From assembly GCA_018004935.1 (NCBI GenBank), contig JAGNBF010000076.1:1-37405 (forward strand): a stretch of DNA of 37,405 nucleotides, given 5' to 3'. A program made the translations under genes and the position numbers. This DNA comes from Chloroflexota bacterium (GTDB taxonomy: Bacteria > Chloroflexota > Anaerolineae > Promineifilales > Promineifilaceae). Under the pieces are notes generated by a model. The model saw only the letters and a list, made by a program, of their open reading frames with translations. It was not told the DNA's origin and did not search any database. Shown here piece after piece: positions 1 to 8,814 of the stretch (position 1 is its first letter; each line of letters opens with the position of its first letter).

Positions 1-2
1 CG

Positions 3-1151
3 GACAATGTGAAAGTGTTGTCGAACCTGGCTTTGCTGACCGGGCAGATTGGCCGACCGGGCACGGGTCTGAATCCCCTGCGGGGGCAGAACAATGTGCA
101 GGGGGCGTGTGATGTGGGTGGCCTGCCTAATGTATTCCCCGGCTACCAACCGGTGACGAGTGAAGAGGTGCGGCGCAAGTTCGCGGCCGCGTGGCACATC
201 CCTTACGAGCAACTCAGCCCCACCCCTGGCCTGACCATCACCGAAATCATGCACGGTATCGGGGCGGGGCATATCAAAGCGGTGTTTATCATGGGCGAAA
301 ACCCCATGCTCTCCGACCCCAACCTGAGCCATGTCGAAGAAGCATTGCGCGAGGTGGAGTTCCTCGTCGTGCAGGACATCTTCGCCCACGAGACGGCCCA
401 ATTTGCTCATGTGATTTTGCCAGCGGTCAGTTTTGCCGAGAAAACGGGCACCTTTACCAGCACCGAGCGGCGCGTACAGATGATTCGTCCGGCGTTACCG
501 GCTCCCGGTGAGGCTCGCCCCGACTGGCAAATTACCCTGGAACTGGCGCAGAGGCTGGGGGCTGACTGGCAATATGACGGCCCGGCGGACATCTTTACGG
601 AGATGGCCGCGGTGACGCCACAATATGCCGGGATGAGCCATGCCCGGCTAGAAAAGGACGGTCTGCAATGGCCGTGCCCCACCCCGGAGCATCCCGGTAC
701 GCCGATTTTGCATACGAAGGTGTTTACACGGGGCAAGGGGTTGTTCTGCGCCATTCCGTACCGGGAACCGGCGGAACTGCCGGATGAGCAATACCCGCTC
801 ATTCTTTCGACGGGGCGGATTTTGTTCCACTGGCATGGGGGCACGATGTCGCGCCGTTCGCCAGGGTTGGATGCGATTGCGCCGTGTGCGGAGGTGGAGA
901 TTCACCCGGCTGACGCGGCCGCGGCCCACATCCGCACCGGTGATTTCGTAAAAGTTAATTCACGGCGGGGGGAACTGGTTGCGGCCGCGAAGCTGACCCG
1001 TCGCTCCCCCGTCGGAACCATCTTCATGACCTTCCACTACGCCGAAGCCGCCACCAACCTGCTCACCATTGACGCCGTAGACCCTACGGCCAAGATACCG
1101 GAGTACAAGGTGTGTGCGGTGAGAGTGGAGAAAGTGAACAGTGAACAGTGA
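3..1151 (+). CDS. formate dehydrogenase alpha subunit, C-terminal part (5' end outside window)
   Basis: Molybdopterin-dependent oxidoreductase of the formate dehydrogenase H/alpha type. It would oxidise formate to CO2, or reduce CO2, passing electrons to partner subunits that are not in the window. The reading frame is open to the left edge (codons for Asp-Asn precede the first possible start, a GTG at 9), so this is the C-terminal part, about 382 codons. The segment LLTGQIGRPGTG followed by NPLRGQNNVQGACDVG is the classic FDH alpha signature. MGENPMLSDPN and the region to about residue 210 finish the molybdopterin domain. A molydopterin-binding beta-barrel follows at about 255-375 (LSTGRILFHWHGGTMSRRS, then DFVKVNSRRGE). 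The 4Fe-4S cluster and the Cys/Sec active site would lie upstream. The last codons (VNSEQ) are made of the heptamer repeat that starts here. The next gene encodes an FNT channel, which fits formate metabolism. Confidence 0.92.
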   Translation, partial: DNVKVLSNLALLTGQIGRPGTGLNPLRGQNNVQGACDVGGLPNVFPGYQPVTSEEVRRKFAAAWHIPYEQLSPTPGLTITEIMHGIGAGHIKAVFIMGENPMLSDPNLSHVEEALREVEFLVVQDIFAHETAQFAHVILPAVSFAEKTGTFTSTERRVQMIRPALPAPGEARPDWQITLELAQRLGADWQYDGPADIFTEMAAVTPQYAGMSHARLEKDGLQWPCPTPEHPGTPILHTKVFTRGKGLFCAIPYREPAELPDEQYPLILSTGRILFHWHGGTMSRRSPGLDAIAPCAEVEIHPADAAAAHIRTGDFVKVNSRRGELVAAAKLTRRSPVGTIFMTFHYAEAATNLLTIDAVDPTAKIPEYKVCAVRVEKVNSEQ

Positions 1152-1184
1152 CCAGTGAGCAGTAAGCAGTGAGCAGTGAGCAGA
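1127..1184. repeat. short tandem heptamer repeat (CAGTGAN type)
   Basis: About seven imperfect 7-base units of the form CAGTGAN or CAGTAAN run head to tail. They begin inside the last codons of the formate dehydrogenase gene and end just before the ribosome binding site of the FNT channel gene. Similar arrays lie near 29187-29212, 29335-29385 and 31737-31770. They resemble the STRR heptamers of cyanobacteria. Confidence 0.8.
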
Positions 1185-1210
1185 AGGTCACACCAGGAAG
1201 GATTTGTCTT

Positions 1211-2140
1211 ATGGACAGCAAACAACCGAACAACAATAACAACAATAACAACAATATTTCTTTTGAATCGCTCCTACCCCCAGCGATGGCGCATAAGGCG
1301 GAAGACGTGGGGGTGGCGAAGGCCAACCTGGCCTTTATGACCATGTTTTTTCTGGCGGTGCTGGCTGGGGCCTTCATCGCCATGGGGGCGATTTTTGCCA
1401 CGACGGTAACAGCCGGAGCCAGTGGCATTTTGTCCTACGGCGTCAGTCGCCTGCTCGGGGGATTGGTCTTTTGTTTAGGACTTATTCTGGTGGTTGTCGC
1501 CGGGGCGGAACTGTTCACTGGCAACAATCTGATTGTTATGGCCTGGGCCAGCAACAAAGTAACCACCCGAAAACTCCTGCGTAACTGGGCCATTGTGTAC
1601 GCCGGAAACTTTGTTGGCTCCATTTTGACAGCTTATCTGATGTACCTGAGTAAACAGTATACTTTTGGTGGTGGGGCTATTGGCGCGAATGCCTTAGCCA
1701 TTGCCAATACCAAAGCGGGTTTGGAATTTGGACAGGCGTTTGTGTTGGGAATTTTGTGTAATGCGTTGGTTTGTCTGGCGGTCTGGCTTAGCTTGAGTGC
1801 GCGGACGACGTTGGACAAAATTGCGGCCATCATTTTCCCCATTACCGCTTTTGTGGCGGCCGGGTTTGAACACAGCATTGCCAACATGTACTTTATTCCG
1901 GTGGGGTTGTTTATCAAGGGGGGCGCGGCCGCGTCCTTTTGGGAAACGGCCGGTGTCACAACCGAGCAGTTTGCCAATCTCACCTGGGGTAATTTCCTCG
2001 TCAACAACCTCATCCCCGTCACACTCGGCAATATTGTTGGTGGGGCGGTGATGGTGGGGTTGGTTTACTGGTACATTTATCAGCGGCCGCATCCTGTTTT
2101 GCACTCTACCAGTCAACCTAAACCCCTGGCGGTAAAATAG
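1211..2140 (+). CDS. formate/nitrite transporter (FNT, FocA/NirC family)
   Basis: Integral membrane channel for small monovalent anions, most likely formate, because it directly follows a formate dehydrogenase gene. It has 309 aa from the ATG at 1211. The in-frame GTG at 1169 is less likely because it lies in the heptamer repeat, while AGGAAG at 1195-1200 is well placed for 1211. After a cytoplasmic N-terminus come about six hydrophobic segments. The family motif FTGNNLIVMAWASNK and the segment AAGFEHSIANMYFIP contain the expected central-pore histidine (about H221). The N-terminus carries nine Asn in a row (residues 7-15), encoded by three perfect copies of the 9-base unit AACAACAAT. This is a microsatellite and probably not conserved. 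FNT function is secure. Formate rather than nitrite or hydrosulfide is inferred from context. Confidence 0.93.
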   Translation: MDSKQPNNNNNNNNNISFESLLPPAMAHKAEDVGVAKANLAFMTMFFLAVLAGAFIAMGAIFATTVTAGASGILSYGVSRLLGGLVFCLGLILVVVAGAELFTGNNLIVMAWASNKVTTRKLLRNWAIVYAGNFVGSILTAYLMYLSKQYTFGGGAIGANALAIANTKAGLEFGQAFVLGILCNALVCLAVWLSLSARTTLDKIAAIIFPITAFVAAGFEHSIANMYFIPVGLFIKGGAAASFWETAGVTTEQFANLTWGNFLVNNLIPVTLGNIVGGAVMVGLVYWYIYQRPHPVLHSTSQPKPLAVK

Positions 2141-2250
2141 CTTCCCCCACCCCTCGCCCTGCCCCCAAGGGCGAGGAACTTTTCTTGTGTCATTTTTTGC
2201 GGGCGTCTGCCCGCAAAAAATGACACGAATAGGGTTTCCCCCTTCCTGAA
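2141..2250. repeat. GC-rich composite repeat with perfect hairpin (family C, copy 1)
   Basis: A C-rich block (CCCACCCCTCGCCC, then a small CCCCCAAGGG turn, then GGAACTTTTCT) is followed by a perfect 18-bp hairpin. The arms are 2187-2204 and 2209-2226 with loop GTCT, and a TTTCCCCCTTCC tail follows. The same architecture recurs near 4222, 9960, 11265, 35636, 36303 and 37194. It lies 3' of the FNT channel gene and could also end its transcript, although no U-tract follows the stem. Confidence 0.8.
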
Positions 2251-2268
2251 CGACTAAGCCAGTTGCCT

Positions 2269-2463
2269 GAGCTTGTCGAAGGCAAACGGGCTTTTCGACA
2301 AGCTCAGCCCTGGAGAGGGTTAGTTGTTACGGAAAAACGGAAAAGCCGTTGGCCGCCAAAAGCACAGCCGAAAAATGGCCCAGGCTGTAGAACAACCATT
2401 CAGGCTGTTCGCCCACTCGAGAAAACGGCAAACGCCAGGAGCAAACCAAATTGAGAATTGCTG
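2269..2463. repeat. composite repeat: GCTTGTCGAAGG inverted repeat joined to the right half of a family A element
   Basis: The stretch 2269-2315 contains CTGAGCTTGTCGAAGG and its inverted copy CTTTTCGACAAGCTCAG. Then come GAGAGGGTTAGTTGTTACGG, which is shared with about 37125-37150, and a segment homologous to the right part of the family A elements. The segment ends in the terminal repeat AAATTGAGAATTGCTG at 2448-2463. The left terminal repeat is missing, so this is a broken copy. No convincing gene lies here. Confidence 0.7.
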
Positions 2464-2508
2464 TGAAAACCTGTCAGGTTTTGACGGAACCTGATCTTTT
2501 GTAGGCCC

Positions 2509-4110
2509 TTAGTTGCAGGTAGAAGGGGGGACAAAAATGGGATTGTCTACGGTTTCCACAAAACCGGTGCGCTGGAAATCATGCCGCGCTGTTGGCCAGG
2601 GCATTAAGTCGGGGGCATAGGCGGCGGGTAAATCCCAGACGTACACCACCCCGGCCTGACTTCCGGCGATAATCTCTACCAGACAATCCCCATCCAGGTC
2701 GGCCAGGGTGGGCGCGGCCCGCAGTCCTTGTTTAACCGATGTGCCCTCAGCGTTCAATATCAGGGGGAAACCGGCCAGGGGCTGACCCAATGCATTGAGA
2801 CCGATGAGACGAGCCAGGTTATTATCACTGTTATCAGGGCTGTAAGTGCCAAAAATGATATCCAGATTGCCATCACCTGTCACATCACCAATAACCGGTT
2901 CACTGGCAGATAATGTTTGCCCTTGAGCAAAATCGTATTTCCACATCAAGTTACCATCAGGATGGTAGGCCCGTATGGTGCCATCTAACAAGCCCACGAT
3001 AATTTCCAGGTCGCCATCACCGTTCAGATCTGCCAGGGCGGGGGATTGAGTGGGGGGAAAATCACTGATATTAAGAACCGGGGGGCCACCTAACTTGGCA
3101 TTGTACCAACCTGGTTCACGCTGGCCGTTAGCCTGCAAAACCCAAACGGCACTACCAATGACAGCGCGATTTTGGTTGGGATCACGTACTTTGCCAGCGA
3201 TCACGATTTCAAATGTGCCGTCATTATCAATATCGCCGATGGAGGGGGCATCACGGGTAAATTCCATAAACAGGCCACGGGGTTGACTGTTGTAGACGTA
3301 AGCGGGAGCAGGCCACTTTTGGAACGGACTGCCTTGGGCGTTGTAAGCGTGCAGGAAGGAATGATCACGCCCGGTGAAAATCTGAGCATAGCCGCTACCG
3401 GTGGTGTCGGCTAAACCCACAAAGCCCCAGATACCGGCACGTCGGTATTGGGTGGGAAATCCGGTAAGGACTAAGCCGTTGGCCTGATAGGCATAAAGAT
3501 TATGGGTGGCGTCATCAGGTGTACCCCCGTTCGATGAATTGTTACTGGTTCCAGTGACGATTTCTAAGCCACCATTACCCACCATGTTGGCCATGGCGAC
3601 GGTATTGACTTCGGGCAAACCACTGCCAAATTGTACATTCCAGGCCATCTCTTTGGGCCAGCCGTTGACGATAGCACCATTGGCGTGCCAGACGAAGACG
3701 CGGCCGCGTTGTCCTACCCCAGTGCCTCTACCCCGTGTGCCTGCGGCAATTTCCGGGTCGCCATCCCCATCAATATCACCAATCGCCAAGGGGCCGTTGA
3801 TACGGGGTGTGCCCTGGCAACTTCCCCCTGTCATCAGGGGATAGTTCGCTAAAATGTTACCCTGGCGATCCCAGGCCCAGACACAACCATTCCCATCGGG
3901 CACCAGAATATCAAGATACCCATCGCCATTGATATCTACGACGGAGGGGGAGCCAAACGCGATCGTACCGTGCGGCTCAGAGCGAGGAAATCCCGGATGT
4001 TGGGGGAAATTTTGCGCCTGTAGGGAACTAGAATGAAGCGACCATTGGAGCCATAAGAAGGCCCCGACTATCACGAATGCGCGGAATACCAAACTGCTTT
4101 TATTTGCCAT
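2509..4110 (-). CDS. secreted FG-GAP/VCBS repeat beta-propeller protein
   Basis: Extracellular or surface beta-propeller of the integrin alpha type. It has 533 aa from the ATG at 4110, which has AGGAAC a few bases upstream. An upstream ATG at 4164 would add 18 residues without a better binding site. An N-terminal hydrophobic segment (residues about 7-24) followed by LQAQNFP looks like a signal peptide. At least six repeats carry Ca2+-binding DxDGDG-type loops: DINGDGYLD (about residue 59), DIDGDGDPE, DIDNDGTFE, DLNGDGDLE, DVTGDGNLD and a variant DLDGDCLVE with Cys in place of Gly. No catalytic domain or sorting signal is visible. Ligand and role are unknown. It stands alone between repeat blocks and is transcribed away from nifJ. 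Confidence 0.88.
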   Translation of the reverse strand: MANKSSLVFRAFVIVGAFLWLQWSLHSSSLQAQNFPQHPGFPRSEPHGTIAFGSPSVVDINGDGYLDILVPDGNGCVWAWDRQGNILANYPLMTGGSCQGTPRINGPLAIGDIDGDGDPEIAAGTRGRGTGVGQRGRVFVWHANGAIVNGWPKEMAWNVQFGSGLPEVNTVAMANMVGNGGLEIVTGTSNNSSNGGTPDDATHNLYAYQANGLVLTGFPTQYRRAGIWGFVGLADTTGSGYAQIFTGRDHSFLHAYNAQGSPFQKWPAPAYVYNSQPRGLFMEFTRDAPSIGDIDNDGTFEIVIAGKVRDPNQNRAVIGSAVWVLQANGQREPGWYNAKLGGPPVLNISDFPPTQSPALADLNGDGDLEIIVGLLDGTIRAYHPDGNLMWKYDFAQGQTLSASEPVIGDVTGDGNLDIIFGTYSPDNSDNNLARLIGLNALGQPLAGFPLILNAEGTSVKQGLRAAPTLADLDGDCLVEIIAGSQAGVVYVWDLPAAYAPDLMPWPTARHDFQRTGFVETVDNPIFVPPSTCN

Positions 4111-4189
4111 GAAAAACGTTCCTGTTATAGCGCTTAAGAAAATGATTTTGAGTGATAGGGGCAACTCTCATAATTGCCCTCCCCTATTG

Positions 4190-4350
4190 AGATTTAATGA
4201 ATTAATACCGGTATCGAGTTTTCCCCACCCCTAACCCCGCTCCCAGGGGCGGGGAACTTTTTCTCAGGTCATTTTTTGCAAGCGTCCGCCTGCGAAAAAT
4301 GAGATGAATGGGGTTTCCCCTGCCCCTTCCCAGTGGGATCGCAGAGGGAT
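4190..4350. repeat. GC-rich composite repeat with imperfect hairpin (family C, copy 2)
   Basis: The sequence begins with an AT-rich end (TTTAATGAATTAATACCGG) and continues with CCCCACCCCTAACCCCGC, a CCCAGGGGCGGGG turn and GAACTTTTTCTC. A degenerate hairpin follows (arms about 4269-4283 and 4288-4302, loop GTCC), then GGGTTTCCCC. It is the same family as copy 1, with more mismatches in the stem, so it is probably older. Confidence 0.7.
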
Positions 4351-5114
4351 GAAGCTTTCGCTATGCCTGTATTATTTTGGAAAAATTCAATAGGGCGGGT
4401 ATAAGGCCAGCCCATCCTTCAAATCATTATCTTGAGATCCATAGTTTTAACGGGTACGGTTAGAGGGTCCAGATGCGAACTATGTTATGTAGGGTAAGGC
4501 GAGGCCGAGGGAACCCTGGGTGTGCAATGGCCCTGGTGCGGGCTAGTTTGAGTGAAATGGGAGCAAATCATAGACTCCCAACGAAGGAATTTTGACCGTA
4601 TTGGATCTTGATTGTAATTTAATTTTCGGATGATAGCAAAATAAAGCGTATCACTTCGCCCGCTCACCACCTTAAATACAATATTAATGAAATATGAAAA
4701 TGAGCGGTGTTGGTGAAAAGGAGAGAGGGGCTATCGCGGCCGCGTTCCCATTCCGTAACCATTCAACTGCAAGTCTACTGAAAAAAGGAACCGCCAAGAC
4801 GCTGAAAACGCTAATAACAGAAGACGTCCAGAGAAAATGTTTGCGCCCTTTGCCTCTTAACGGTGGGAAATCTTCTTTTGGTGAATACCTGCTTTGCCCC
4901 CAACCCCTAATCCCACGAGATACTCCCCTTCGTGATCTTCGTCACCGGTCAACGTGTGATCTGTCACTGTCTGCTCAGACCACCCCACCCTACAATGTAA
5001 CGCAATGTGGTTGGGCCAACCTGCGCTAACGCGTGGGTACTCTCGAAACCTGCAATTCACATAACACACAACACGCCATACGCACTACGTATCACGTTTT
5101 GAGGAGAACGTTCC
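4351..5114. other. long gap before nifJ, no supported gene
   Basis: This 0.76-kb gap holds no reading frame with recognisable protein character. A 111-codon frame at 4694-5029 has no ribosome binding site and atypical composition. One GCGGCCGC site lies at 4736-4743. The last 70 bases (from about 5044) are rich in ACAC/CACG words and end in GAGGAGAACG, a good ribosome binding site for nifJ. The nifJ promoter should lie here, but no -35/-10 pair stands out. Confidence 0.5.
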
Positions 5115-8100
5115 ATGAATACAGACATGATCACGATTGACGGCAACGAAGTGGCCGCCAAAGTGGCCTACAAAATCAGTGATGTGATCGCTATTTATCC
5201 CATTACGCCTTCTTCTGCGATGGGTGAATGGGCTGACCAATGGGCATCAGAAGGTAAAACGAACCTCTGGGGGGTGGTACCACAAGTTGTAGAAATGCAA
5301 TCAGAAGGTGGAGCGGCGGGGGCTGTTCATGGGGCCTTACAAAGTGGCGCTATGACCACCACGTTTACCGCTTCACAAGGTCTCTTGTTGATGATCCCTA
5401 ATATGTACAAAATCGCTGGGGAACTGACACCCGCGGTTTTTCACATTGCCGCCCGCGCCGTGGCCGCACAGGCCCTCTCAATTTACGGCGATCACAGTGA
5501 TGTGATGGCTGTACGCAGTACCGGCTGGGCTATGCTCTCCTCTGGTTCTGTACAAGAGGTAAATGACTTTGCCCTCATTGCCGCGGCCGCGACGCTCAAA
5601 GCACGCATCCCGTTCCTTCATTTCTTTGATGGTTTCCGCACCTCGCACGAAGTCAACAAAATTGAACTGCTTAACGACGAAATTATCCGGGCGATGGTCA
5701 ATGATAACCTGGTGATGGCTCATCGCGGCCGCGCTCTTACCCCTGAAAAACCCACCATTCGTGGTACGGCACAAAACCCTGATGTCTTCTTCCAGGCCCG
5801 TGAAAGCGCCAATCCCTATTACCTGGAAACCCCCATCATCGTGCAAGAAGCGATGAATGAATTTGCCCAACATACCGGGCGGCAATACCACCTGTTTGAT
5901 TATGTCGGTGCCCCAGATGCCGAACGAGTAATTGTGATTATGGGTTCTGGTGGAGAAACCGCCGACGAAACAGCTAAATACCTGATCCAACAGGGTGAAA
6001 AAGTAGGCGTGGTAAAAGTACGCCTCTATCGGCCCTTTGATGCGGCCGCGTTCGTTGCCGCCCTGCCCGCTACCACCCAGGCCATTGCCGTTCTTGACCG
6101 CACCAAAGAACCCGGCGCCACAGGTGAACCTCTCTATCAAGATGTCATAACCGCCCTGGCCGAATCCTGGAATGACCGGCACACCACCCTTTTGCCCCGA
6201 GTTATCGGTGGCCGCTACGGCCTCTCTTCCAAAGAGTTTACCCCCGGCATGGTCAAAGCCGTCTTAGACGAACTTAACAAAGCTGTTGGCTCCCTGCCCT
6301 TGCTTTGCAAACCTAAAAATCATTTTACCATCGGCATCCATGATGATGTGACCCATACCAGCCTGGTCTGGGATCATGATTTCAGCATCGAAGCGGATGA
6401 TGTGGTGCGGGCTGTCTTTTATGGTCTAGGAGCCGATGGAACCGTAGGGGCCAACAAAAACGCCATCAAAATTATTGGCGAAGATACGCCCAACTATGCC
6501 CAGGGATTTTTCTACTACGACTCCAAAAAATCTGGCTCTACCACTGTCTCTCATCTGCGCTTTGGGCCTAACCCCATCCGTGCCCCCTATCAGATTCAAT
6601 CAGCCAACTTTGTCGCGGTTCACCAATTCAACTTTGTTGAACGCTTCGATGTTCTGCGCCTGGCCGCACCTGGGGCTACCTTCTTGCTCAATAGCCCTTA
6701 CAGTGTTGATGAAGTGTGGGATCACCTGCCCCGCTCCATGCAAGAAACCATCATCGAGAAGAAATTGCACTTCTACGTTATTGACGCTCTGGCCGTCGCC
6801 AGAGAAACCGGCATGGGTCGGCGCATCAATAGCATCATGCAAACCTGTTTCTTCGCCCTGATGAACCTGCCCACCTTACCCAGCGATAAGGCCATTGAAG
6901 CTATCAAATATGCCATTGCCAAAACTTACGGCAAACGGGGACAGGCGGTAGTGGATCAAAACTACGCGGCTGTAGATGCGTCCATCCAGAATTTGCACCA
7001 GGTTTCTCTGACTCCGGAAGCAACCAGTACCTTTGAGCGGCCACCCATCGTTCCCGATTTTGCGCCGGAATTTATCCGTTCGGTTACTGCCCGTATTATC
7101 GAAGGGCTGGGGGATGAATTGCCTGTCAGTGCCATGCCCGTAGATGGGGTTTACCCCAGCGGCACTACCAAATGGGAAAAACGTAATATCAGCGACGAAA
7201 TCCCGGTATGGAACTCGGACATTTGCATCCAATGTGGTAAATGTGCCCTTGTTTGCCCCCATTCGGTCATTCGGCTGAAGGTGTATGACACCGAGCTTCT
7301 GAGCGATGCACCAGAAACGTTTAAATCGGCTCCTGCCCGATTTAAGGAATATAAGGAAATGGCTTACACCCTCCAGGTGGCCCCAGAAGATTGCACCGGC
7401 TGTAGTTTGTGTGTGGAGGTTTGCCCGGTAAAGGATAAACGCCAACCTAAACTGAAGGCGATCAATATGGCCCCACAACTGCCCTTGCGTGAACCAGAAC
7501 GGGCTAACTGGGAATTTTTCCTGAACCTGCCGGAAATAGATCGGACAACGTTGCCGCTTAATCAGATCAAATACAATCAGTTATTAGAGCCACTGTTTGA
7601 GTTCTCTGGGGCTTGCTCCGGGTGCGGTGAAACGCCTTACTTAAGCTTGCTTACGCGTCTCTTTGGCGAACGGGCGATGGTGGCTAATGCCACTGGTTGC
7701 TCCTCAATTTATGGTGCTAACCTGCCCACAACCCCCTGGTCGCACAACAAGGAAGGGCGGGGTCCGGCCTGGGCGAACTCGCTTTTTGAAGATAATGCTG
7801 AATTTGGTCTGGGGATGCGCGTGGCGCTCGATCAACGGGAACAAGCGGCCGCGACCATTCTGCACCAACAGCGAGATCTTATTGGGGCCGAACTGGTAGA
7901 CGCTCTGCTCACTGCTGACCAAACGACGGAAGCAGGTATTCGTGACCAACGCGGCCGCGTTGCCCAACTCCAGACCCGCCTGGGTGATTTACAGGGAGAG
8001 GATGCACTCAGTGGCGATCAAAAAGCTACCCTCGAGAACCTTTTGAACTTGACTGAAGTTCTGGTTAAGAAAACGGTCTGGATTATTGGGGGGGATGGTT

Positions 8101-8714
8101 GGGCGTATGATATTGGTTATGGTGGTCTGGACCATGTGCTGGCCAGCGGCCGCAACGTCAATATTCTCGTTTTGGATACCGAAGTGTATTCCAATACTGG
8201 TGGACAGATGTCTAAGTCAACGCCACGGGGTGCGGTAGCCAAGTTCGCGGCCGCGGGTAAACCGTTGCCTAAGAAAGACCTGGGGATGCTGGCGATGAGT
8301 TATGGTAATGTTTACGTGGCGCGAGTCGCTTTTGGGGCCAATGATAACCAAACCATCAAAGCGTTCCTGGAAGCCGAAGCCTATGATGGGCCGTCCCTCA
8401 TCATTGCCTATAGCCATTGCATTGCCCACGGTTATGACCTGAAATACGGTCTGCAACAACAACAATCGGCTGTTAATTCTGGTTACTGGCCGCTCTATCG
8501 TTATAACCCAGGTTTAGGCAATGGAGATAACCCATTCCATCTGGATTCCAAACCAGCAAGCATCCCCTTAACCGATTATGTGTACCGGGAAGGACGCTAC
8601 CAGATGTTGACACAGAGCCATCCGGATGCGGCCGCGCACCTGCTTGAACAAGCCAAACAAGACATACAGAAGCGGTGGCAAACATACGAGCAACTTGCTG
8701 GTACTGAAAAATAA
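5115..8714 (+). CDS. nifJ: pyruvate:ferredoxin (flavodoxin) oxidoreductase, single-chain
   Basis: Oxidises pyruvate with CoA to acetyl-CoA and CO2 and reduces ferredoxin or flavodoxin. It is the fused single-chain form, 1199 aa, a normal length for the family. In order: domain I with YPITPSSAMGEWAD (about 29-42) and the substrate-side GGAAGAVHGAL; SIYGDHSDV near 122; domain II to about 420; the gamma-like domain III (about 425-640); two 4Fe-4S motifs, CIQCGKCALVCP (C704, C707, C710, C714) and CTGCSLCVEVCP (C760, C763, C766, C770); then the TPP domain with SGACSGCGETPY, NATGCSSIYGANLPTTPW, GGDGWAYDIGYGG (about 990) and DTEVYSNTGGQMSKSTPRG. The start has a strong GAGGAGAACG site. The gene contains eight GCGGCCGC sites. 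The dihydroorotate-dehydrogenase-like gene follows 100 bases later in the same direction. Confidence 0.97.
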   Translation: MNTDMITIDGNEVAAKVAYKISDVIAIYPITPSSAMGEWADQWASEGKTNLWGVVPQVVEMQSEGGAAGAVHGALQSGAMTTTFTASQGLLLMIPNMYKIAGELTPAVFHIAARAVAAQALSIYGDHSDVMAVRSTGWAMLSSGSVQEVNDFALIAAAATLKARIPFLHFFDGFRTSHEVNKIELLNDEIIRAMVNDNLVMAHRGRALTPEKPTIRGTAQNPDVFFQARESANPYYLETPIIVQEAMNEFAQHTGRQYHLFDYVGAPDAERVIVIMGSGGETADETAKYLIQQGEKVGVVKVRLYRPFDAAAFVAALPATTQAIAVLDRTKEPGATGEPLYQDVITALAESWNDRHTTLLPRVIGGRYGLSSKEFTPGMVKAVLDELNKAVGSLPLLCKPKNHFTIGIHDDVTHTSLVWDHDFSIEADDVVRAVFYGLGADGTVGANKNAIKIIGEDTPNYAQGFFYYDSKKSGSTTVSHLRFGPNPIRAPYQIQSANFVAVHQFNFVERFDVLRLAAPGATFLLNSPYSVDEVWDHLPRSMQETIIEKKLHFYVIDALAVARETGMGRRINSIMQTCFFALMNLPTLPSDKAIEAIKYAIAKTYGKRGQAVVDQNYAAVDASIQNLHQVSLTPEATSTFERPPIVPDFAPEFIRSVTARIIEGLGDELPVSAMPVDGVYPSGTTKWEKRNISDEIPVWNSDICIQCGKCALVCPHSVIRLKVYDTELLSDAPETFKSAPARFKEYKEMAYTLQVAPEDCTGCSLCVEVCPVKDKRQPKLKAINMAPQLPLREPERANWEFFLNLPEIDRTTLPLNQIKYNQLLEPLFEFSGACSGCGETPYLSLLTRLFGERAMVANATGCSSIYGANLPTTPWSHNKEGRGPAWANSLFEDNAEFGLGMRVALDQREQAAATILHQQRDLIGAELVDALLTADQTTEAGIRDQRGRVAQLQTRLGDLQGEDALSGDQKATLENLLNLTEVLVKKTVWIIGGDGWAYDIGYGGLDHVLASGRNVNILVLDTEVYSNTGGQMSKSTPRGAVAKFAAAGKPLPKKDLGMLAMSYGNVYVARVAFGANDNQTIKAFLEAEAYDGPSLIIAYSHCIAHGYDLKYGLQQQQSAVNSGYWPLYRYNPGLGNGDNPFHLDSKPASIPLTDYVYREGRYQMLTQSHPDAAAHLLEQAKQDIQKRWQTYEQLAGTEK

Positions 8715-8722
8715 GAGCGAAA

Positions 8723-8791
8723 AGTGTATTGGTATATTGGTGTAGACGTTGCCTGGGACAAAAGCCCAATATATCAATACACCAATACACT
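8723..8791. repeat. imperfect inverted repeat in the nifJ-pyrD-like spacer
   Basis: AGTGTATTGGTATATTGG on the left pairs with the complementary ATATCAATACACCAATACAC block on the right around a central GTTGCCTGGG region. It lies in the 100-base spacer after the nifJ stop and before the binding site CAGGAG of the next gene. It could act as an mRNA-stabilising or partial-termination hairpin between the two genes. Confidence 0.6.
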
Positions 8792-8814
8792 AATTCCCCT
8801 CTCAGGAGCAAATC

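Noticed and set aside
1169-1210. Upstream GTG start for the FNT channel
   Set aside because: It lies in the heptamer repeat. The ATG at 1211 has a proper AGGAAG site.
2263-2454. 63-codon frame after the FNT channel
   Set aside because: It is a translation of repeat units that recur near 37125 and 35800, not a gene.
4694-5029. 111-codon open frame before nifJ
   Set aside because: No ribosome binding site, no recognisable motif, and composition like noncoding DNA. It overlaps the expected nifJ leader.
8723-8791. Spacer inverted repeat as a rho-independent terminator
   Set aside because: AT-rich imperfect stem and no T-tract on the plus strand. Listed only as a repeat.
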